Positions 62,847-64,000 of a DNA stretch of 64,000 nt are shown one piece after another; positions within the stretch are counted from its first letter, which is position 1, and every line of letters begins with the position of its first letter. The translations under genes were made by a program, and so were the position numbers. The notes under the pieces were generated by a model. It made no database searches. It saw only the letters and a list, made by a program, of their open reading frames with translations, and was not told the origin of the DNA. Source of the stretch: Mesorhizobium sp. WSM4306 (lineage in GTDB: Bacteria > Pseudomonadota > Alphaproteobacteria > Rhizobiales > Rhizobiaceae); NCBI RefSeq assembly GCF_007003975.1, contig NZ_VFTC01000016.1:1-64000 (forward strand), given 5' to 3'.

Positions 62847-63714
62847 CACCCGTCCCGGCCGGCGGCGTGTCTGTCGCCGGGGCATCGAGGATCGGTTGCG
62901 ATGCCGTCGGTGCGGCAACCGGCGTTGGCGCCGGTGGCAAGCCGCCAAGATCGGGCGCGGCGCCGAAGATGCCCTTTTTGGCAGTGCGCGCCTTGTCGCC
63001 CGCTTCGACATAGGGGCCGCCGGCCACCGCGCGCGCCCAGCCGTTTTCGACCAGCCACTGGCCGACATCCTGCTTACCGATGCGGCATTCGGCGGCGATC
63101 AGGTTGCGGCCGGCCTCCGGCGGCACCTTGCACGCCACGGCCCGGCCGCGCAGGAAAGACCGAAACGCGGTGCGCGCGCGAACACCGCAAGCCCAGGACT
63201 TGCCGTCCTCGGTGCAGGTCTCGTCCTCCCTGACGATGTCGATGCCGGAAACCGCAACGGAATAACCATTGGCCTCGATCAGGCCGGCGGCGGATGCGAC
63301 CGGCTGGAACAGTTTTGTCCCGCCCCAGTCGTCGACTGCTTTGGGCCGGCGCGGCTTGGGCGGTCCGGCCAGCGCCAGATCGCTCAGCGGCGCGCGTGGC
63401 TCGACGCGTTCGAACTCCTCTGCCGGCAGCGGGGGCGGCGCGATGGCCTCGGGATCGATCGTTCTTGAATGCACCGGAGGCGAAGGCACGGGAGGCTCGG
63501 CGGGCTGTATCTGGGGGATGGCCGACGTTGCCGGCTCCTCGGGCACGGCGTCAGCGCCCGGATCGATCTGGTCGACGACGACGCTGTTCTGCTCGGGCTG
63601 CAGGACGCGGCCGCCGGCGACAACCAGGGCCACCATTGCCGGGACCGCCAGCACGGCCAGGGCCAGTTGCAGCAGCCGCACTACTGGCTCGCCCAGACGA
63701 TCCGCGCCACCCAT
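62809..63714 (-). CDS. thermonuclease (SNase)-like protein with membrane anchor, active site apparently degenerate
   Basis: The 301-residue product has an N-terminal membrane helix ([21 protein letters not shown]), a Pro-rich periplasmic linker, an SNase-like domain at about 140-260 ([68 protein letters not shown]) and a Pro/Ala-rich tail. In the usual RLxGIDxPE motif the Arg and Glu needed for catalysis are replaced (AVSGIDIVR), so nuclease activity is doubtful. It overlaps lysS by 38 bp at its end and the S24-family gene by 34 bp at its start. Confidence 0.75.
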   Translation of the reverse strand: MGGADRLGEPVVRLLQLALAVLAVPAMVALVVAGGRVLQPEQNSVVVDQIDPGADAVPEEPATSAIPQIQPAEPPVPSPPVHSRTIDPEAIAPPPLPAEEFERVEPRAPLSDLALAGPPKPRRPKAVDDWGGTKLFQPVASAAGLIEANGYSVAVSGIDIVREDETCTEDGKSWACGVRARTAFRSFLRGRAVACKVPPEAGRNLIAAECRIGKQDVGQWLVENGWARAVAGGPYVEAGDKARTAKKGIFGAAPDLGGLPPAPTPVAAPTASQPILDAPATDTPPAGTGATPPADQPAPAQ

Positions 63715-64000
63715 TCGACATCGCGCATGGAGATGTCGCGGTCCGGGTGGTCGGGATTGAGCGAGATCAGCACGATCGATTTCGTCGTCTGACGGTCGAG
63801 CACCTTGGCCATGACCTCCCCGGCATTGGTCTTGACGACGACGCGGTCGCCCTTGCGGGTAGCGGCGCCCGGCTCGACGATCAGCACATCGCCATTGCGG
63901 TAGAGCGGCAGCATGGAATCGCCCTGCACCTTCAGCGCATAGGAGGTTTCCGTCGCCCGCGCCGGAAGCTCGACCAGATCCCAGCCCTGGCCGGAGGGAT
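63681..64000 (-). CDS. S24-family (LexA/repressor-type) peptidase protein, C-terminal part, cut by window end
   Basis: The frame runs off the right edge of the window. The visible 106 residues read TSYALKVQGDSMLPLYRNGD, with the nucleophilic Ser in GDSM, and DRVVVKTNAGEVMAKVL, with the general-base Lys. This is the S24 peptidase fold of LexA and phage-type repressors. The N-terminal part, probably a helix-turn-helix, is outside the window. It overlaps the SNase-like gene start, so the two are probably cotranscribed. Confidence 0.85.
   Translation of the reverse strand, partial: PSGQGWDLVELPARATETSYALKVQGDSMLPLYRNGDVLIVEPGAATRKGDRVVVKTNAGEVMAKVLDRQTTKSIVLISLNPDHPDRDISMRDVEWVARIVWASQ

Noticed and set aside
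61206-63068. 620-codon open frame on the minus strand
   Set aside because: It is antisense to lysS, whose HIGH and KMSKS-type motifs are intact; the translation is Arg/Ala-rich without family signals.

Overview
The window looks like chromosomal DNA from a Rhizobiales bacterium, most likely Mesorhizobium or a close relative. It is GC-rich and densely coded. It carries alphaproteobacterial signatures: GcrA, 5-aminolevulinate synthase (C4 haem route), class I lysyl-tRNA synthetase, a SAM-II riboswitch before metZ, a gbpR-chvE-gguABC locus, and several copies of rhizobial intergenic mosaic repeats. I see no plasmid, symbiosis or phage core. Mobile DNA is limited to a probable transposase tail at the left edge and intergenic repeats. 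The assignment rests on gene content and order only; no database search was possible.

Layout. 1-1813: probable IS630-type tail, then gamma-glutamyltranspeptidase. 1913-12732: a complete L-rhamnose locus, with rhaD-rhaI leftward and rhaR-rhaSTPQ-rhaU-rhaK rightward from a shared operator region built of 10-bp-phased repeats. 12733-15813: a two-gene operon encoding an ornithine-racemase-like protein fused to an apparently dead arginase-like domain, and a D-amino-acid dehydrogenase. 15918-20509: galE, hemA (with an FNR/FixK box), an aminotransferase and mscL. 20761-26355: a sodium/solute-symporter hybrid histidine kinase and a NarL-type regulator, separated by a TetR/O-methyltransferase pair. 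26458-31544: pyrD, a MATE exporter, an HDAC-like amidohydrolase and small proteins. 31545-35789: an outer-membrane-protein gene broken by one in-frame TAG, a lipoprotein, an OmpR-type two-component pair and a PEBP-like protein. 35910-36508: tRNA-Gly(CCC) and a ClpP-like periplasmic protein. 36789-43255: gbpR and chvE-gguA-gguB-gguC. 43453-48675: an amino-acid-binding protein, a dCTP-deaminase-type protein, SAM-II-controlled metZ, a GT21 lipid glycosyltransferase and apaG. 48853-52189: argD-argF-hslO, with a terminator and a 26-codon ORF in its leader. 52468-57359: gcrA, an array of GCGAATA heptamers, corA, phoU, phoR and ppk2. 57620-59401: luxR and luxI quorum-sensing genes with a luxR-tail relic between them. 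59662-64000: another periplasmic binding protein, a TerB-like protein, lysS, an SNase-like protein and an S24-family protein cut by the window end.

How the genes work together. The rhamnose locus covers uptake, anomer conversion, phosphorylation, isomerisation, aldol cleavage and lactaldehyde oxidation. The chvE-ggu locus is a second CUT2 sugar importer with its LysR regulator. argD and argF are successive arginine-pathway enzymes sharing a leader. phoR, phoU and ppk2 form a phosphate cluster that lacks pst genes.

The most unusual signals are: (1) the racemase/pseudo-arginase fusion coupled to a D-amino-acid dehydrogenase; (2) the argD leader, where a strong intrinsic terminator lies inside a 26-codon ORF whose Arg-rich end overlaps the argD start; (3) the SAM-II aptamer followed by an intrinsic terminator; (4) a family of intergenic hairpins with a conserved loop and changing but still complementary stems; (5) the luxR-tail relic; and (6) the heptamer array downstream of gcrA with inverted copies beyond a terminator.
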